This document shows, one piece after another, positions 52,075 to 63,901 of a stretch of 64,000 nt of DNA. This DNA comes from Gracilibacillus timonensis (GTDB lineage Bacteria > Bacillota > Bacilli > Bacillales > Amphibacillaceae), in NCBI RefSeq assembly GCF_900086715.1, contig NZ_FLKH01000012.1, forward strand, positions 496,001-560,000, written 5' to 3'. The translations under genes and the position numbers were made by a program. Each line of letters starts with the position of its first letter. Positions within the stretch are counted from its first letter, which is position 1. The notes under the pieces are model-generated. The model did not search any database, was not told the origin of the DNA, and saw only the letters and a program-made list of their open reading frames with translations.

Positions 52075-52997
52075 GCCTTTTGCCTATTAATCCAGTCGAA
52101 AAGCTCATGAAAAACAGTATATTGATTCTGCTCATTTAATATTTCATGCCTGCCATCATCATATAATAAACACGTTATTTCAGCTATGCCGAGACTTTGA
52201 TAAAAGGATACGGCGTTTAGCACCCCTTTTCCATATTGGCCGACAGGGTCTTGTTTACCACTAATAAACAGGAGCGGTAAATCTTTACGGATATGCTGAC
52301 CGATTTGTCGTGATTGCATTCTTTCCATCCCATTATATAAGTCATAAAAAAATTGATTCGTTGGAATAAAACCGCAAAATGGATCAGATTCATATTGGTC
52401 AACTACTTGAGGGTCTGTCGATAACCAATCATTCATTGTTCGTTTTTCTGTATGTTTATTATAACCAGAGAAGCTAATCTGATGCAGCAAAGTTCCTTTA
52501 GCTTGTTTGCCTTTATATGTACTGATTATTTTCGCTAATTGTTTCCCTGTTTTCAAGAGGAAGTTCCCCTGCGAACCAGTGCCAACAAAAATTGCACCAG
52601 CGATTTGTTCCGACGTTTCAGTGATATAATTTCGGGCGACAAAAGAACCCATGCTATGTCCTAACAGAAAAACAGGCGGATGGTGAGGATGAAGTTGTTT
52701 AATATATCGGGTTACCTCTTTACAATCATCGACGACCTTGCGAAAACCATCATTATCGGCAAAAAAGCCATAGGGTTGTTCGTCTTTCCGTGTTCGGCCG
52801 TGCCCGCGTTGGTCATGACCATAAACAGCAATTCCACAACGATTAAAAAACGCCGCAAATCGATGATAACGTTCGATATGTTCTGCCATCCCGTGAACTA
52901 TTTGAATAATGGCTGTTGGTTTCTCTTCCGTTAACCAGCCTTTCAAATATAATCGTTGCTGATCGCTTGTCTCGATCCACTCCTCCTTTTCCATCAT
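52065..52997 (-). CDS. Alpha/beta hydrolase, lysophospholipase/monoglyceride-lipase type
   Basis: 310 residues. Oxyanion segment [30 protein letters not shown], nucleophile elbow [12 protein letters not shown] with the serine near 122, acid in [13 protein letters not shown] and histidine in [10 protein letters not shown] near the end. Matches the serine-aminopeptidase S33/PldB-like group (B. subtilis YtpA type). No signal peptide, so cytoplasmic. Substrate unknown. Confidence 0.85.
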   Translation of the reverse strand: MMEKEEWIETSDQQRLYLKGWLTEEKPTAIIQIVHGMAEHIERYHRFAAFFNRCGIAVYGHDQRGHGRTRKDEQPYGFFADNDGFRKVVDDCKEVTRYIKQLHPHHPPVFLLGHSMGSFVARNYITETSEQIAGAIFVGTGSQGNFLLKTGKQLAKIISTYKGKQAKGTLLHQISFSGYNKHTEKRTMNDWLSTDPQVVDQYESDPFCGFIPTNQFFYDLYNGMERMQSRQIGQHIRKDLPLLFISGKQDPVGQYGKGVLNAVSFYQSLGIAEITCLLYDDGRHEILNEQNQYTVFHELFDWINRQKACQ

Positions 52998-53136
52998 ATA
53001 TCCCCCTTTATTGATAAGCTTTTGTACTATCTTTATTGTATCCCAAAAAGTGAATCCCGTAAAAAAATCTTGCTATTTTACGGGATGTTTGCTACATTGT
53101 AATTGTGTATTTGTACGTTTAAGGGGGGTTTGCAAC

Positions 53137-53367
53137 TTGTTGACCGTTGCAATGACTTTATTAATTATTGATGCGATTGCTTTAATTGTCATGGTATTAC
53201 TTCAATCAGGAAAGAGCGCCGGATTATCGGGGGCCATTTCCGGAGGTGCCGAACAGTTATTTGGTAAGCAAAAGGCAAGAGGGCTGGATGCCGTGCTCCA
53301 TAGAGGGACGATTATTACAGGAACACTATTCTTTGTTTTGACTTTTGCGATTGCCTATCTTATATAA
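53137..53367 (+). CDS. secG: Preprotein translocase subunit SecG
   Basis: 76-residue membrane protein with two hydrophobic helices ([15 protein letters not shown] and [17 protein letters not shown]) around the conserved [20 protein letters not shown] loop. Starts at TTG 53137, after AAGGGGGG; the longer frame from 53011 is not family-like. The length equals that of the B. subtilis protein. Heads the secG-est-rnr-smpB region. Confidence 0.95.
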   Translation: MLTVAMTLLIIDAIALIVMVLLQSGKSAGLSGAISGGAEQLFGKQKARGLDAVLHRGTIITGTLFFVLTFAIAYLI

Positions 53368-53561
53368 ATATAGACATCATAGCATCGTAGACATCCTTTG
53401 CCATATGCAGGGGATGTTTTTTCATTGTTTGTAACATGTAATGAGGGATATCGCTTATTGATAAATAAGCATTAGTGGCCTTTTCCCATATCTGTGAGGT
53501 TTAATTTTTACTAAACAGGAAATAGCTTATAATGGGGAAGTACAGAAAGGGGAAAATAATC

Positions 53562-54302
53562 ATGCAAAGAAAACAACCTGAACCATTTATGTTTAAAGGA
53601 GGAGAACATGCGGTATTACTATTACATGGGTTTACCGGACACTCCGCTGATGTGCGTATGCTGGGCAGGTTTTTAAATGAGAAGGGATATACATGTTATG
53701 CGCCAATCTATCGTGGTCATGGTAAGTCTCCAGAAGCGTTAACCGAGGTAACGGCGGATCAATGGTGGCAAGATGTACAAGAAGCCTATCAGTATCTACA
53801 AGATAGTGGCTACCAAAAAATTGCGATCGCAGGATTGTCACTTGGTGGTGTGCTGGCCTTACATCTCGCTTGTAATTACCCAGTTACTGGGGTCGTGACG
53901 ATGTGTACACCAATGTTTTTTGATAATGAAGAACAATTGACCATTGGTTTTCGGCAATTTGCAAAGGAATATAAAGAACTAGAGGATAAGGATGAAGAGA
54001 CGATAAACGAGGAGATAGAACAGCTTCTATCAAAAGCTTCAGGACTATTCCAACAGATTGCCTCCTCCATTGCCAACGTCAAAGAAAATGTAGACATGCT
54101 ATATGCCCCTACGTTTGTGATCCAGGCCAAACAAGATGAAATGATTAACACAGACAGCGCTAAGTATATATATGAAAATGTAGAGACCGATAAAAAAGAA
54201 ATAAAATGGTATGAAAATGCCGGTCATGTGATTACCTTCAGTAAAGTGAAAGATCAATTACATGAAGATATTGCAACTTTTTTAGAATCGCTTGATTGGT
54301 GA
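53562..54302 (+). CDS. est: Carboxylesterase Est (Est30 type)
   Basis: 246-residue alpha/beta hydrolase with [16 protein letters not shown] near 19, catalytic serine in [11 protein letters not shown] near 92, Asp in QAKQDEMIN and His in NAGHVITF. Always found between secG and rnr in Bacillaceae. Physiological substrate unknown; the Geobacillus homologue cleaves short-chain esters. AGAAAGGGG before ATG 53562. Confidence 0.9.
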   Translation: MQRKQPEPFMFKGGEHAVLLLHGFTGHSADVRMLGRFLNEKGYTCYAPIYRGHGKSPEALTEVTADQWWQDVQEAYQYLQDSGYQKIAIAGLSLGGVLALHLACNYPVTGVVTMCTPMFFDNEEQLTIGFRQFAKEYKELEDKDEETINEEIEQLLSKASGLFQQIASSIANVKENVDMLYAPTFVIQAKQDEMINTDSAKYIYENVETDKKEIKWYENAGHVITFSKVKDQLHEDIATFLESLDW

Positions 54303-54340
54303 TGATAAATAGGAAAAAAAAGAAAGAGGTGAACAAGATA

Positions 54341-56623
54341 ATGACAAACCAAACATTACAGCAAGAAATACAAGATTACTTTCAAGAAAATGCCGAAAAG
54401 CCTTTATCTATTCATGAATTAGAAGAAATCTTGGGAATAGAAGAGAGTGAGCAATTTACAGAGTTAGTCAAGGCGCTAAATCAGCTAGAGGATTCAGGTG
54501 ATTTAGTAAGGACACGCAAGAATCGGTATGGTTTACCAGAGAAAATGAACTTAATCAAAGGTACGATTCAAATGCATGCTAAAGGTTTTGCCTTTTTACT
54601 GCCTGAGAATGAGGATATGGATGATGTATATATCAATCAAGCCGATTTATTATCTGCCATGAATGGGGATAAGGTATTTGTCCGTGTCGATCGAAGTAAT
54701 GAAGATGGCAAACGATCAGAAGGTGTAGTCGTTCGTATTATCGAGCGATATAGTAATAAAATTATCGGTACTTATGAGGATAATGGAGCCTTTGGTTTTG
54801 TGATTGCAGATGATAAGCGGATACCAAACGATATCTTTGTACCAAAAGGAGAAGCAAAGGGTGCAATTGAAGGGCACAAGGTGATTGTAGAGATAACCAA
54901 ATACCCGGAAGGACGCATGAGTGCAGAAGGCAGAATCGTCGATATCCTTGGACACAAAAATGATCCAGGTATGGATATTATGTCGATTATTTATAAGAAT
55001 GGTATCGGGGTGGAATTTCCTGAAGAGGTATTAGAGCAGGCTGAAAATACTTCTGCGGAAATAAAACCAGAAGAACTAAAAGGTCGACGCGACTTACGTG
55101 ATCAAACGATCGTAACGATTGACGGTGCAGACGCCAAGGACTTGGATGATGCTGTCACTGTTACCAAGTTAGATAACGGTCATTACAAGTTGGGAGTTTA
55201 CATTGCCGATGTTACGCATTATGTCAAGGAAGACTCTCCAATAGACCGTGAAGCATTGGATAGAGGAACCAGTGTTTATTTGGTGGATCGAGTCATTCCT
55301 ATGATCCCCCATCGCTTATCTAATGGTATTTGTTCCTTAAATCCTCAAGTGGATCGCTTAGTGCTAGGCTGTGACATGGAAATTGATGACAAAGGTTCGG
55401 TTGTGAATCACGAGATTTTTCAAGCTGTCATCCGTACAACGGAACGAATGACCTACAAGGCTGTGAACCAAATCTTAGCGGAACAAAATCAAGCAACGAT
55501 CGAAGAATATCAGTCATTAGTGCCGATGTTTCAAGAAATGGAAGAGTTAGCAGAAGTACTACGTCGTAAACGTTTTGGACGAGGTGCGATTGATTTTGAC
55601 TTTAAAGAAGCCCAAGTCGTTGTCGATGAAAAAGGGAAAGCAGAAGATGTCGTCATTCGGGAACGATCTGTCGGCGAGCGTTTAATCGAAGAGTTTATGT
55701 TATGCGCCAATGAAACGATCGCTGAACATTTTCATTGGATGGACGTACCTTTTATCCATCGTGTACACGAGGATCCAGAACCACAGAAGCTGCAGACGTT
55801 TTTTGAATTTATTGGAAGATTCGGTTATATTGTCAAAGGAACATCCAATGAGATTCATCCACAGGCCTTGCAGCAAGTGCTGGATCAAGTGGAAGGAACC
55901 GATGAGGACATGATTATTTCGAAATTAATGCTCCGATCGATGAAACAGGCAAAATATGATCCGCAAAGCATTGGTCATTTTGGTCTGGCAACCGAATTTT
56001 ACACTCACTTTACTTCGCCAATTCGTAGATATCCCGATTTGATTGTCCATCGCTTGATTCGGACCTATTTAATAGAAGGAAAACTCGACCCAAAAACGAG
56101 ACAATATTGGAAAGACCGCATGCCTGATATTGCTAAACATGCTTCGCAAAAAGAGCGAGCGGCCGTAGATGCCGAACGGGAAGTCGATGATCTGAAGAAA
56201 GCAGAATATATGCAGGATAAAATCGGCGAAGAGTATGAAGGTGTGATCAGCTCGGTTACCAACTTTGGCTTATTTGTAGAACTGCCTAATACGGTAGAAG
56301 GCTTAGTTCATGTCAGCTATCTAACCGATGACTATTATCATTTTGATGAAAAGGCCTATGCCATGATTGGTGAAAGAACAGGGAATGTCTTTCAGGTTGG
56401 TGATACCGTAACGATTAAGGTAGCACAGGTCAATTTAGAGGAACGAGCCGTAGATTTTGAAATGGTCGGTATGAAGCCTAGAAAAGCAAAACCGGTGCAG
56501 ATCAACAAAGAAAAGCCATCCAATGATAAGAAAAAGAAAGAAGGGCTGAAAAAGACAGCCAAAAAAGCACAAAAGTCACATCACAAAAAGAAAAAAGGAC
56601 CAAAAAAGAAAAAGCGCGGCTGA
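54341..56623 (+). CDS. rnr: Ribonuclease R
   Basis: 3'-5' exoribonuclease that degrades structured RNA and works with SmpB-tmRNA on non-stop mRNA. Order: N-terminal winged helix (1-70), cold-shock-type OB folds (about 70-230), RNB catalytic domain with [16 protein letters not shown] near 262-277 holding the metal-binding aspartates, S1 domain near 625-710, and a Lys-rich tail of about 45 residues. ATG 54341 has AAAGAGGTG; the upstream in-frame starts overlap est. 760 residues. Confidence 0.96.
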   Translation: MTNQTLQQEIQDYFQENAEKPLSIHELEEILGIEESEQFTELVKALNQLEDSGDLVRTRKNRYGLPEKMNLIKGTIQMHAKGFAFLLPENEDMDDVYINQADLLSAMNGDKVFVRVDRSNEDGKRSEGVVVRIIERYSNKIIGTYEDNGAFGFVIADDKRIPNDIFVPKGEAKGAIEGHKVIVEITKYPEGRMSAEGRIVDILGHKNDPGMDIMSIIYKNGIGVEFPEEVLEQAENTSAEIKPEELKGRRDLRDQTIVTIDGADAKDLDDAVTVTKLDNGHYKLGVYIADVTHYVKEDSPIDREALDRGTSVYLVDRVIPMIPHRLSNGICSLNPQVDRLVLGCDMEIDDKGSVVNHEIFQAVIRTTERMTYKAVNQILAEQNQATIEEYQSLVPMFQEMEELAEVLRRKRFGRGAIDFDFKEAQVVVDEKGKAEDVVIRERSVGERLIEEFMLCANETIAEHFHWMDVPFIHRVHEDPEPQKLQTFFEFIGRFGYIVKGTSNEIHPQALQQVLDQVEGTDEDMIISKLMLRSMKQAKYDPQSIGHFGLATEFYTHFTSPIRRYPDLIVHRLIRTYLIEGKLDPKTRQYWKDRMPDIAKHASQKERAAVDAEREVDDLKKAEYMQDKIGEEYEGVISSVTNFGLFVELPNTVEGLVHVSYLTDDYYHFDEKAYAMIGERTGNVFQVGDTVTIKVAQVNLEERAVDFEMVGMKPRKAKPVQINKEKPSNDKKKKEGLKKTAKKAQKSHHKKKKGPKKKKRG

Positions 56624-56628
56624 TCATT

Positions 56629-56664
56629 AGGGAATTGCTGCTTTAAGTGCAGTAATTCCCTTCG
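56629..56664 (+). terminator. Hairpin between rnr and smpB
   Basis: AGGGAATTGCTGC and GCAGTAATTCCCTT pair with one bulge. The T-run is poor, so it may only weaken read-through into smpB. Confidence 0.55.
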
Positions 56665-56731
56665 TCGTTAATCTGGAAAGCGGCAGTCCTTTTTGTTATA
56701 ATAGCTTTACTTAGAACTGGGGGAACGCGGA

Positions 56732-57196
56732 ATGGCAAAGAATCAAGGAAGAGCAATTGCACAAAATAAAAAGGCGAGTCATGATTTTTTTATAGAGGAT
56801 ACCTTTGAGGCAGGCATTGTTTTACAGGGGACTGAGATAAAATCAATTCGAGCGGGCAGGGTTAATTTAAAAGATAGTTTTGCTACGATACGGCAAGGCG
56901 AGGCATATCTTAATAATATGCATATTTCTCCATATGAACAAGGGAATCGTTATAACCATGAACCAACTCGGGCGCGGAAGCTGCTGCTGCATCGCAAGCA
57001 AATTGATCATCTGATCGGCGAAACACAGCGGGCAGGTTATTCCCTTGTACCATTAAAGGTTTACATTAAGAACGGTGTGGCTAAGGTACTCATAGGAGTT
57101 GGTAAAGGGAAGAAGAAATACGATAAGCGGGAAGACATGAAACAAAAACAAGCTAAGCGCGACATGGATCGGGCGATTAAAGATCACCTCAAGTAA
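56732..57196 (+). CDS. smpB: SsrA-binding protein SmpB
   Basis: 154-residue OB-fold protein that carries tmRNA into stalled ribosomes. [20 protein letters not shown] near 12-31, [18 protein letters not shown], and a basic C-terminal tail ([20 protein letters not shown]) that reads the empty mRNA channel. ssrA follows 120 bases later. Confidence 0.97.
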   Translation: MAKNQGRAIAQNKKASHDFFIEDTFEAGIVLQGTEIKSIRAGRVNLKDSFATIRQGEAYLNNMHISPYEQGNRYNHEPTRARKLLLHRKQIDHLIGETQRAGYSLVPLKVYIKNGVAKVLIGVGKGKKKYDKREDMKQKQAKRDMDRAIKDHLK

Positions 57197-57315
57197 TTCT
57201 CGAGCACTTGATTTTTTATGATTTTATGATATAATAAATATTGTCGTTAGAGACATTACTGACAAATTGAATAGATAAGCTAATATGCTTTTCCGTTTGT
57301 CCTTCCTATTTATAT

Positions 57316-57681
57316 GGGGACGTTACGGATTCGACAGGGGTAGATCGAACTCAGGTGGCGCGTCGAGGTTACGACTCGTAAAACGTTATGCCAATAATAA
57401 CTGGCAAAGAAAACAATTACTCTTTAGCAGCAGCTGCATAAGCACTGCCTAAAGGATCCTTCCTACCATCGCCCATGTGGTAGATTGAAGGGTCTCACTT
57501 ATCAGTGGGCTACGCTGTGATCCTCCGCCTGGGGATTTACAGAAGAGACCAATCAGGCTAGCTGCCCGGACGCCTGTTGGTAGGCAGAACGACCAGCGAA
57601 GCGCTAGTATACCAACTATGCGTGTAGAAGCCTGAGTGCCGATATCCTTGGACGTGGGTTCGACTCCCACCGTCTCCACCA
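57316..57681 (+). ncRNA. ssrA: Transfer-messenger RNA
   Basis: The 5' end GGGGACGTTACGGATTCGAC and 3' end GTGGGTTCGACTCCCACCGT with CTCCACCA form the tRNA-like domain; CCA is encoded. The tag frame runs 57403-57441 and encodes GKENNYSLAAAA (after the alanine brought by the tmRNA itself), ending in TAA. 366 nt is normal for Firmicutes. Antisense frames over it are not genes. Confidence 0.97.
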
Positions 57682-57705
57682 ATACATAATTGGTGGTTTT
57701 TTTGT
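57676..57705 (+). terminator. tmRNA terminator
   Basis: CCACCAAT, ACATA, ATTGGTGG and T7; the left arm includes the CCA end of the tmRNA. Confidence 0.88.
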
Positions 57706-57933
57706 GAACGAAAAGAACCTTTATGATAATTTTGTCGAAGGTTTTATTCAGTTAAAATAATGATAAGGTAAGATCGGATTTACACAATGATAGTAAGAGG
57801 TTTTATGTGTGGAACAGTTGAGTAAATGGAATTTAAGATTTAACAGTTGAACCTAATCTAGATAAAAGTAGAGGTTTAATGAGTGATAAATTCTTTATAA
57901 TTCAAAAAAATGTGTTTCGAACTCCATTTTCTT

Positions 57934-58233
57934 TCATAACTTTTCCTTTGTGTATTTTCCATTTCTTACAGTTACTTCTTCATATTGTTTTAAAACCCAT
58001 TCTGCACGTTTTCTCTTTTTAGTTATTCTAAGATAAGGAAGGACTTCTTTCAATATATAGAAAACATCTTTTTTGATTTTAATACTAAGTATATAAGAAT
58101 CTTTAAATTTATCTGGTTTATAATTCTTTTTATTATAGATGTGGCCGCTCGTAACGGTTTGGATATATTCTAACAACTCAAAATCGGTAGAAGCAATAGT
58201 GATACAAGGACGTCTGTGTTCCTTTTCATGCAT
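57934..58233 (-). pseudogene. LAGLIDADG homing endonuclease remnant
   Basis: 99 codons reading RRPCITIASTDFELLEYIQT, GHIYNKKNYKPDKFKDSYIL, LKEVLPYLRITKKRKRAEWV and YEEVTVRNGKYT, the C-terminal part of a LAGLIDADG endonuclease. The frame stays open to about 58310, giving EKFSLTLTRM, but the LAGLIDADG helix expected before it is not recognisable. The nuclease is therefore a decayed copy. Not linked to an intron that I can see. Confidence 0.7.
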
Positions 58234-58482
58234 TCTTGTTAGTGTTAATGAGAATTTTTCACTGTTCAGTTGATAACTTAAGGGAAAAATATACTGAAAA
58301 TAATTAACATGTTATAACCTGAATTATTCATATCAATAGACAAATAGATAAATAAAACTGACATTTGATCGATTTTCTTAAAGTAAGGAAAAAATAGACG
58401 AGTAAGGATGGACTAAGTCCATCCGTTTTTTAGACATACGACTCCCTTGGTCGGACGAAGTTGTTATAAAAATGGAGGCCGC

Positions 58483-59052
58483 TTACGTTGATAGAGACTC
58501 ACTCTCTATCTGTAATCGCTGAATGCGCTGTAAAAAATCCCAGAAAAAGGTGGCATATACAAAACTGGAAGCTAATTTAACATAAAACGAGCGTCCAGAT
58601 CTTACCAACTTACTGGCAACCTTAATAATTCTCGTTCGGATCATTTGGAGCTGCATGTTTTTTTGCTCTTTGGGAAAACAAAATGTACGCAGCCAATTCG
58701 TCAGGTTGTACGCCAACAGACTAAGCATCATCCGCACTTCATTACAGGCAAAATGATAGCTGCTCATGCGATCCAGATGGACCCCATTTTTAGATTCCTT
58801 AATGTAGTTTTCCATCGTTCCTCTTTTTTGGTAAGAGCGTACGATCGTTTTAGAGGAGAAGACATTGGTTAGATTCGTGACAAAGAAAGCATGCGTGAAG
58901 AACAATTCCCTAGCTGGACGAATGGACTGGATGATCACTTTTCTGGGCTTGGTCCATAAAGTCGCTTGATACACGGTTTCTTCGTAGTAAGTTTCCGTTT
59001 TGTTTGGTTTTGGTGGTACTTTAACCTTATCAGAAATAGATTCTTTTTTCAT
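58483..59052 (-). pseudogene. IS1380-family transposase, C-terminal fragment
   Basis: 189 codons with the C-terminal IS1380 pattern: FFTHAFFVTNL, QKRGTMENYIKESKNGVHLD (catalytic Glu region), NEVRMMLSLLAYNLTNWLRT. The N-terminal two thirds, including the first catalytic aspartates, are missing, and no pair of terminal repeats is found. A dead fragment. The regions 58234-58482 and 59053-59292 show no genes. Confidence 0.85.
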
Positions 59053-59292
59053 TTATTTGATGAATACAGGGTGGGGCTATATCGTTTGATATATAGGTGT
59101 TTTCAACGTATGAAAGAACTTACGTGAATAATTCAGGTATAACTAAATACTTCGCTTTCGCAAGGTTGAAATCAGTCGATTCTATTTTGAACACAGTGTG
59201 ATATGTGATAATTAACATGAAATGGCTATTGTGCCTATGTTAAAAACCAAATGAAATATAAATCATAAAATAGTTAAAAAAGAGGGATATGA

Positions 59293-60036
<744 letters not shown>

Positions 60037-60100
60037 AAAGTACTAATGCCGTAATTGGAGTGCTTTTAACTATGTAGTTGAGGATAATAGGCTAGATAAG

Positions 60101-60622
60101 GTGAATGATATTGCCTATTATAGAATAAAAAATCCTAAGGTAAGCAGTGGGATTATGACTGGTGATTCGGAAATCATTTCAAGAGTAGAGAAAACTGCTC
60201 AATATAAAGGCTTTGACATAACTGTGAATGTAAAATCGCTTATTGGTTTACTTGATTTTGGCAAGTATCATTATATTCCGAAAATGATCGATGTTATAGA
60301 TTTTAAGGAGGAGAAAGAAACAAGTAATATTGTTCCTTATCCAGACAGTATTTCTGGTCAAGAAGCAATTTGGAATAAAGCAATCCGCTATTACAGTTAT
60401 TCATTAGAAGGTGTATTTTTCAAAGAACCTGGTGATCTAATATATTTAGGCTACGATCTACAAATACCTACTGATGAAGGCTTTGAACGAGTTCCAGGCG
60501 AAAGAAAACTTGAATACAACTTTCAATTTGATATTTACGGAAGAGACGCTTTTCGTTTTTATACAAAAAAAGTGGGAGAAGTAGAAAGCTACTTTACACA
60601 AAGTTATCAAGTACTGGAGTGA
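60101..60622 (+). CDS. Protein of unknown function
   Basis: 173 residues from GTG 60101, soluble, no signal or membrane segment, beta-rich pattern (LIGLLDFGKYHYIP, GVFFKEPGDLIYLGYDLQIP). The ribosome site is poor, so the start may be wrong or the 5' end lost. Not recognised. It is four bases from the following interrupted membrane-protein gene, so the two form a cassette. Confidence 0.55.
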   Translation: MNDIAYYRIKNPKVSSGIMTGDSEIISRVEKTAQYKGFDITVNVKSLIGLLDFGKYHYIPKMIDVIDFKEEKETSNIVPYPDSISGQEAIWNKAIRYYSYSLEGVFFKEPGDLIYLGYDLQIPTDEGFERVPGERKLEYNFQFDIYGRDAFRFYTKKVGEVESYFTQSYQVLE

Positions 60623-60626
60623 AGTT

Positions 60627-61217
60627 ATGAGAATTTTCAAAAATAAATACGTTATAACTACTACAGGATTACTCTTGCTAGTGGTTGCGACACTCAGCTG
60701 GTTGTATGTTTCAGAAATGAAGGAAGATAAAGCATATGCGAACGAACTAGAAGCAAGTATAGGGGATCAATTTAGAGAGTCTGTGGATTAGCTAGCATAC
60801 ATGGTAGAAGATGATCATTACGTTGATTTTTCTGTGAATTATTGGATGGAGAGACAAGTGGCAATAGAAAAATCCTTACAAGTCATTTCTGAACGAATAA
60901 GTTTTAGGAAGAATCAAGCTTTAACAGAAGATGAATATCATCATCTCAGTTCGATGAGAACGGCTTTTAGAGAGCTAAGTATACTTTTTCAACGAATACC
61001 GTCGCTCATTTCGGATACAGATAGCTCCTATACACTATCTACTTGTAGTCATGTGACGTTAGAAACGGAGGAGGATATTAGAAAAAGGGTAACGGAATAC
61101 TATGAGCTGTTTAATGATTTTGATCGTTTGAATCTTGGAAATGAAATATACCAAAAAACAGTAGATAAATGGGATAAAAAACAGTCGTACCAGGTTAGAA
61201 GCTGTGCTAATTGGTAA
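60627..61217 (+). pseudogene. Membrane-anchored protein interrupted by an in-frame TAG
   Basis: A 197-codon frame with a single stop at 60789-60791. The first 54 codons encode a basic start and one membrane helix (TTTGLLLLVVATLSWLYVS); after TAG the same frame continues with LAYMVEDDHYVDFSVNYWME to 61217. A change of one base (for example CAG to TAG) would explain it. The downstream part could be re-initiated at ATG 60801 without its anchor. Family not recognised. Confidence 0.6.
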
Positions 61218-61234
61218 TTTAAAGATAATAAAGG

Positions 61235-61274
61235 GAGCGAGAGCATCTTGGTAGTTGCTCTCGTTTATTTTTTA
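61235..61274 (+). terminator. Terminator after the interrupted gene
   Basis: CGAGAGCA and TGCTCTCG enclose an 11-base loop, followed by TTTATTTTTT. Confidence 0.85.
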
Positions 61275-61842
61275 AGTAAAGAAATAATATAATTCTTGGC
61301 ATAATAGGACTTGAAATGATATGGACATGGAATGAACCGCGATACCGATAAGTGGAATGAAATCATGTCTTATGCATCGGATAGGTGCTCTTGACCCATT
61401 TACACGAATGGATCAAACGAAGTATTATCAGGGAAATAATGCGAGCAAGGACTTGCTTGTTACACGTTTTTGTTACTTAAAACTACGTTTATTCTAGCAA
61501 ATAAAAACAACAGCTATAGACGCAGTACTATTTTACTTGATAAGTACAAAAAATATTTTTTTCTTTACAATTTGCATAGCTGCGTAAAATTACCATGAAA
61601 ATCCTTTTGAAATCAAGATAAACGGCAAAGCGACGGTAAACACTAAGTTTTTCATTTTTTTCTTGACAAAAGCCGATAAATAAATTCTCGATTTTGAAAT
61701 AAAAATGTAATATGCATATAACATGATTGAAATCTGTGTATGTTACACTGAGTCTGGTTCAAAAGAAATACAACAAGAAGTCCTTTGAGGACAAGGGATT
61801 ATACATAGAATAAAAAAAAGATTGAAAGTAGGGGAATTGTTA
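61275..61842. other. Long upstream region of the NlpC/P60 gene
   Basis: 570 bases without a gene. TGTAAT-ATGCA-TATAAC at 61706-61722 differs by one base from the WalR consensus (two TGTWAH hexamers five bases apart), and TTGACA occurs at 61663 without a matching -10. WalR control would be expected for a cell-wall hydrolase gene; the match is only suggestive. Confidence 0.35.
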
Positions 61843-63180
61843 ATGCGAGAATGTAAAGTAACGGTAAAGAATTCGGTCATTGCTCTTTCAGTAGTATCTA
61901 GTTTGTTATTTGCCTCCTCCGTTAGTGCGGAGACAAAAGAAGAAGTTCAATCCCAACGATCAGAAGTACAAGCGGATATTGGCGAAAAGGAACAAGAGAT
62001 TGAAGAGATTAAAACGGAATTAGTAGAATTAAACGAAAAAATACTACGTCTAGATGAAGCAATTGAAGACAATGAGAAAGAAATTGACAAAACCAAAAAT
62101 CAAATCGAAAAAGCAGAACAGGAAATTAGCGACTTAGAAGCAGAAATTGCAGAAATCGAGGAAGACATGGAACAACGCAATGAAATCCTCAAAGAACGTA
62201 TTTCCTCATTACAGGAAAATGGTGGATCTAAAGGTTATTTAGAAGTGGTTTTAGGTGCAGATAATTTCATTGATATGATTGATCGAGTATCTAAAGTTAA
62301 TAAGATTACCAATGCAGACAAAGAATTACTTGAAAAACAAGAAGCAGATAAGATTGCCGTTGAAGAAAATAAAAAAGAACTTGATGAAAAACTAGCAGAT
62401 TTAGAAGATTCGAAGGCAGAGTACGAAGAGATGCAAGAGCAAATCGTTGCACAAAAAGACGAAAATGAAGAATTAAAAGTAGAATGGGCGCAAAAAGAAG
62501 AAGAAAATAGTGATATTTTAGCGGACTTACACATCGAAGACCAAGTATTGGCTAATAAAGAACAAGCCTTGAAAGAAGCGGAAGAAGCAGAAGCAGAGCG
62601 TCAACGTTTGGCGGAAGAACAAGCAGCAGCTAACGCTGAAAATGAAGAATCTTCTAATGAATCCAATGAAAGCAGTGAGGAATCATCAGATAATTCTAGT
62701 AACTCTGATAGTCAAGCTAGTGAAGAGTCTAGTTCATCCAAGGACAAGAAACCCGAGGTAAAAACAGCGTCTGCCCCAGCTCCTAGTGGTGGTGGTATCC
62801 AAACAATCATGAACGCTGGTAAGAAATATATTGGAAACTCAGTATATGTATTTGGCGGCGGAAGAAGCAGTTATGATATTGCTAATGGACGTTTTGACTG
62901 TTCTGGTTTTGTAAGCTGGGCATTTAAACAAGGTGGAATTAACTTGCCAGCAAGTACAGCTGGCCAATCATCCGTTGGTTCAAAGGTTTCTCCAAGCGAT
63001 ATGCAACCAGGGGATCTAGTATTCTTCAATACTTATAAAACCAATGGTCATGTCGGTATTTACTTAGGAAATAACAAATTCATTGGATCTCAAAGCTCAT
63101 CTGGTGTAGCAATTGCTGACATGGGAAGCGGCTATTGGGCACAGAAATTTAGCGGACATGTACGTCGTGTAGCTAACTAA
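61843..63180 (+). CDS. CwlO-like peptidoglycan endopeptidase (NlpC/P60)
   Basis: 445-residue secreted cell-wall hydrolase. Signal peptide (residues 1-33, SVIALSVVSSLLFASSVSA) with cleavage after SVSA; a long coiled coil (about 35-230; KEQEIEEIKTELVELNEKIL), a Ser/Glu-rich linker (about 265-310), and an NlpC/P60 domain with the catalytic Cys in FDCSGFVSWAF near 353 and His in GHVGIYLG near 402. The layout matches CwlO, a D,L-endopeptidase needed for elongation. ATG 61843 has AGGGGA; the upstream TTG is not used. Confidence 0.9.
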   Translation: MRECKVTVKNSVIALSVVSSLLFASSVSAETKEEVQSQRSEVQADIGEKEQEIEEIKTELVELNEKILRLDEAIEDNEKEIDKTKNQIEKAEQEISDLEAEIAEIEEDMEQRNEILKERISSLQENGGSKGYLEVVLGADNFIDMIDRVSKVNKITNADKELLEKQEADKIAVEENKKELDEKLADLEDSKAEYEEMQEQIVAQKDENEELKVEWAQKEEENSDILADLHIEDQVLANKEQALKEAEEAEAERQRLAEEQAAANAENEESSNESNESSEESSDNSSNSDSQASEESSSSKDKKPEVKTASAPAPSGGGIQTIMNAGKKYIGNSVYVFGGGRSSYDIANGRFDCSGFVSWAFKQGGINLPASTAGQSSVGSKVSPSDMQPGDLVFFNTYKTNGHVGIYLGNNKFIGSQSSSGVAIADMGSGYWAQKFSGHVRRVAN

Positions 63181-63225
63181 TTTTAAATCTTTATTAACTA
63201 GATTATAGATCGAAATAGAATATTT

Positions 63226-63264
63226 ACAAAGTGGGCGTGGTTAGATACCTCGTCCACTTTTGTG
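63226..63264 (+). terminator. Terminator after the NlpC/P60 gene
   Basis: CAAAGTGGGCG and CGTCCACTTTTG pair across a 13-base loop. T-rich end. Confidence 0.75.
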
Positions 63265-63428
63265 TAATCACCAATAAGCCAAACGACCATGATGAATAAT
63301 ACTGCAGCTGTTTACCTAAACTTCCTCCTATTCTTTTTTACCCTATTCGTATTAAAATAAACCTTATAAAATAAAAACTAATCATTAATTGCAATGATAC
63401 GCTCGATTTGTGTTTCTTTAACCATCAT

Positions 63429-63461
63429 AAAAAAGACCCCTTATCTTTTACGATAAGAAGC
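63429..63461 (-). terminator. Terminator of the bacilliredoxin gene
   Basis: On the minus strand CTTATC and GATAAG close a six-base loop within a longer imperfect stem (GGCTT... / ...GGTCT), then TTTTTT. Confidence 0.7.
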
Positions 63462-63472
63462 CTTCCTTGTCT

Positions 63473-63901
63473 TTAGCAAAATTGATCATAGCTATTCGTT
63501 AATTGCTGGATAATATCTTCTACTTCAGCCCCTTCAATCTGCTCGCGAGGGATAAAGTGTTGTAATTCTCCATCTTTGATAATGGCCATGGAAGGGGAAG
63601 ATGGTTCCACACCTTCAAAATATTCACGCATTTTGTTGGTTGCTTCACGATCTTGTCCCGCAAAAACGGTGACCAGTTGTTCTGGTTTTTTATTATGTGC
63701 TAATGACCGTACGGCTGCCGGACGAGCCAGACCAGCTGCACAACCACATACAGAGTTAACGACAACTAGTGCCGTACCTTGGTTGCTATCCATAAACTGT
63801 TCTACTGCTTCAGGCGTGTTTAGTTCGTTAAAACCAGCCGTCGTCAGTTCATCTCTCATACCTTGCGTAATTTCTCTCATATATTCTTCGTATGCATTCA
63901 T
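63473..63901 (-). CDS. Bacilliredoxin BrxA/BrxB family (YphP/YqiW)
   Basis: 142-residue thioredoxin-like protein with the unusual CGC active site at residues 52-54 (VVNSVCGCAAGLARP). It removes bacillithiol from S-bacillithiolated proteins. Length and sequence fit YphP/YqiW; I cannot decide between BrxA and BrxB. GAGGAGG precedes the ATG. Its biochemical partner pathway includes bshB2 at 4.9 kb. Confidence 0.93.
   Translation of the reverse strand: MNAYEEYMREITQGMRDELTTAGFNELNTPEAVEQFMDSNQGTALVVVNSVCGCAAGLARPAAVRSLAHNKKPEQLVTVFAGQDREATNKMREYFEGVEPSSPSMAIIKDGELQHFIPREQIEGAEVEDIIQQLTNSYDQFC

Noticed and set aside
57449-57682. 77-codon minus-strand frame over ssrA, with a VETVGVEPTS-like start
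   Set aside because: It is the antisense of the tmRNA gene, a well-known source of false protein annotations.
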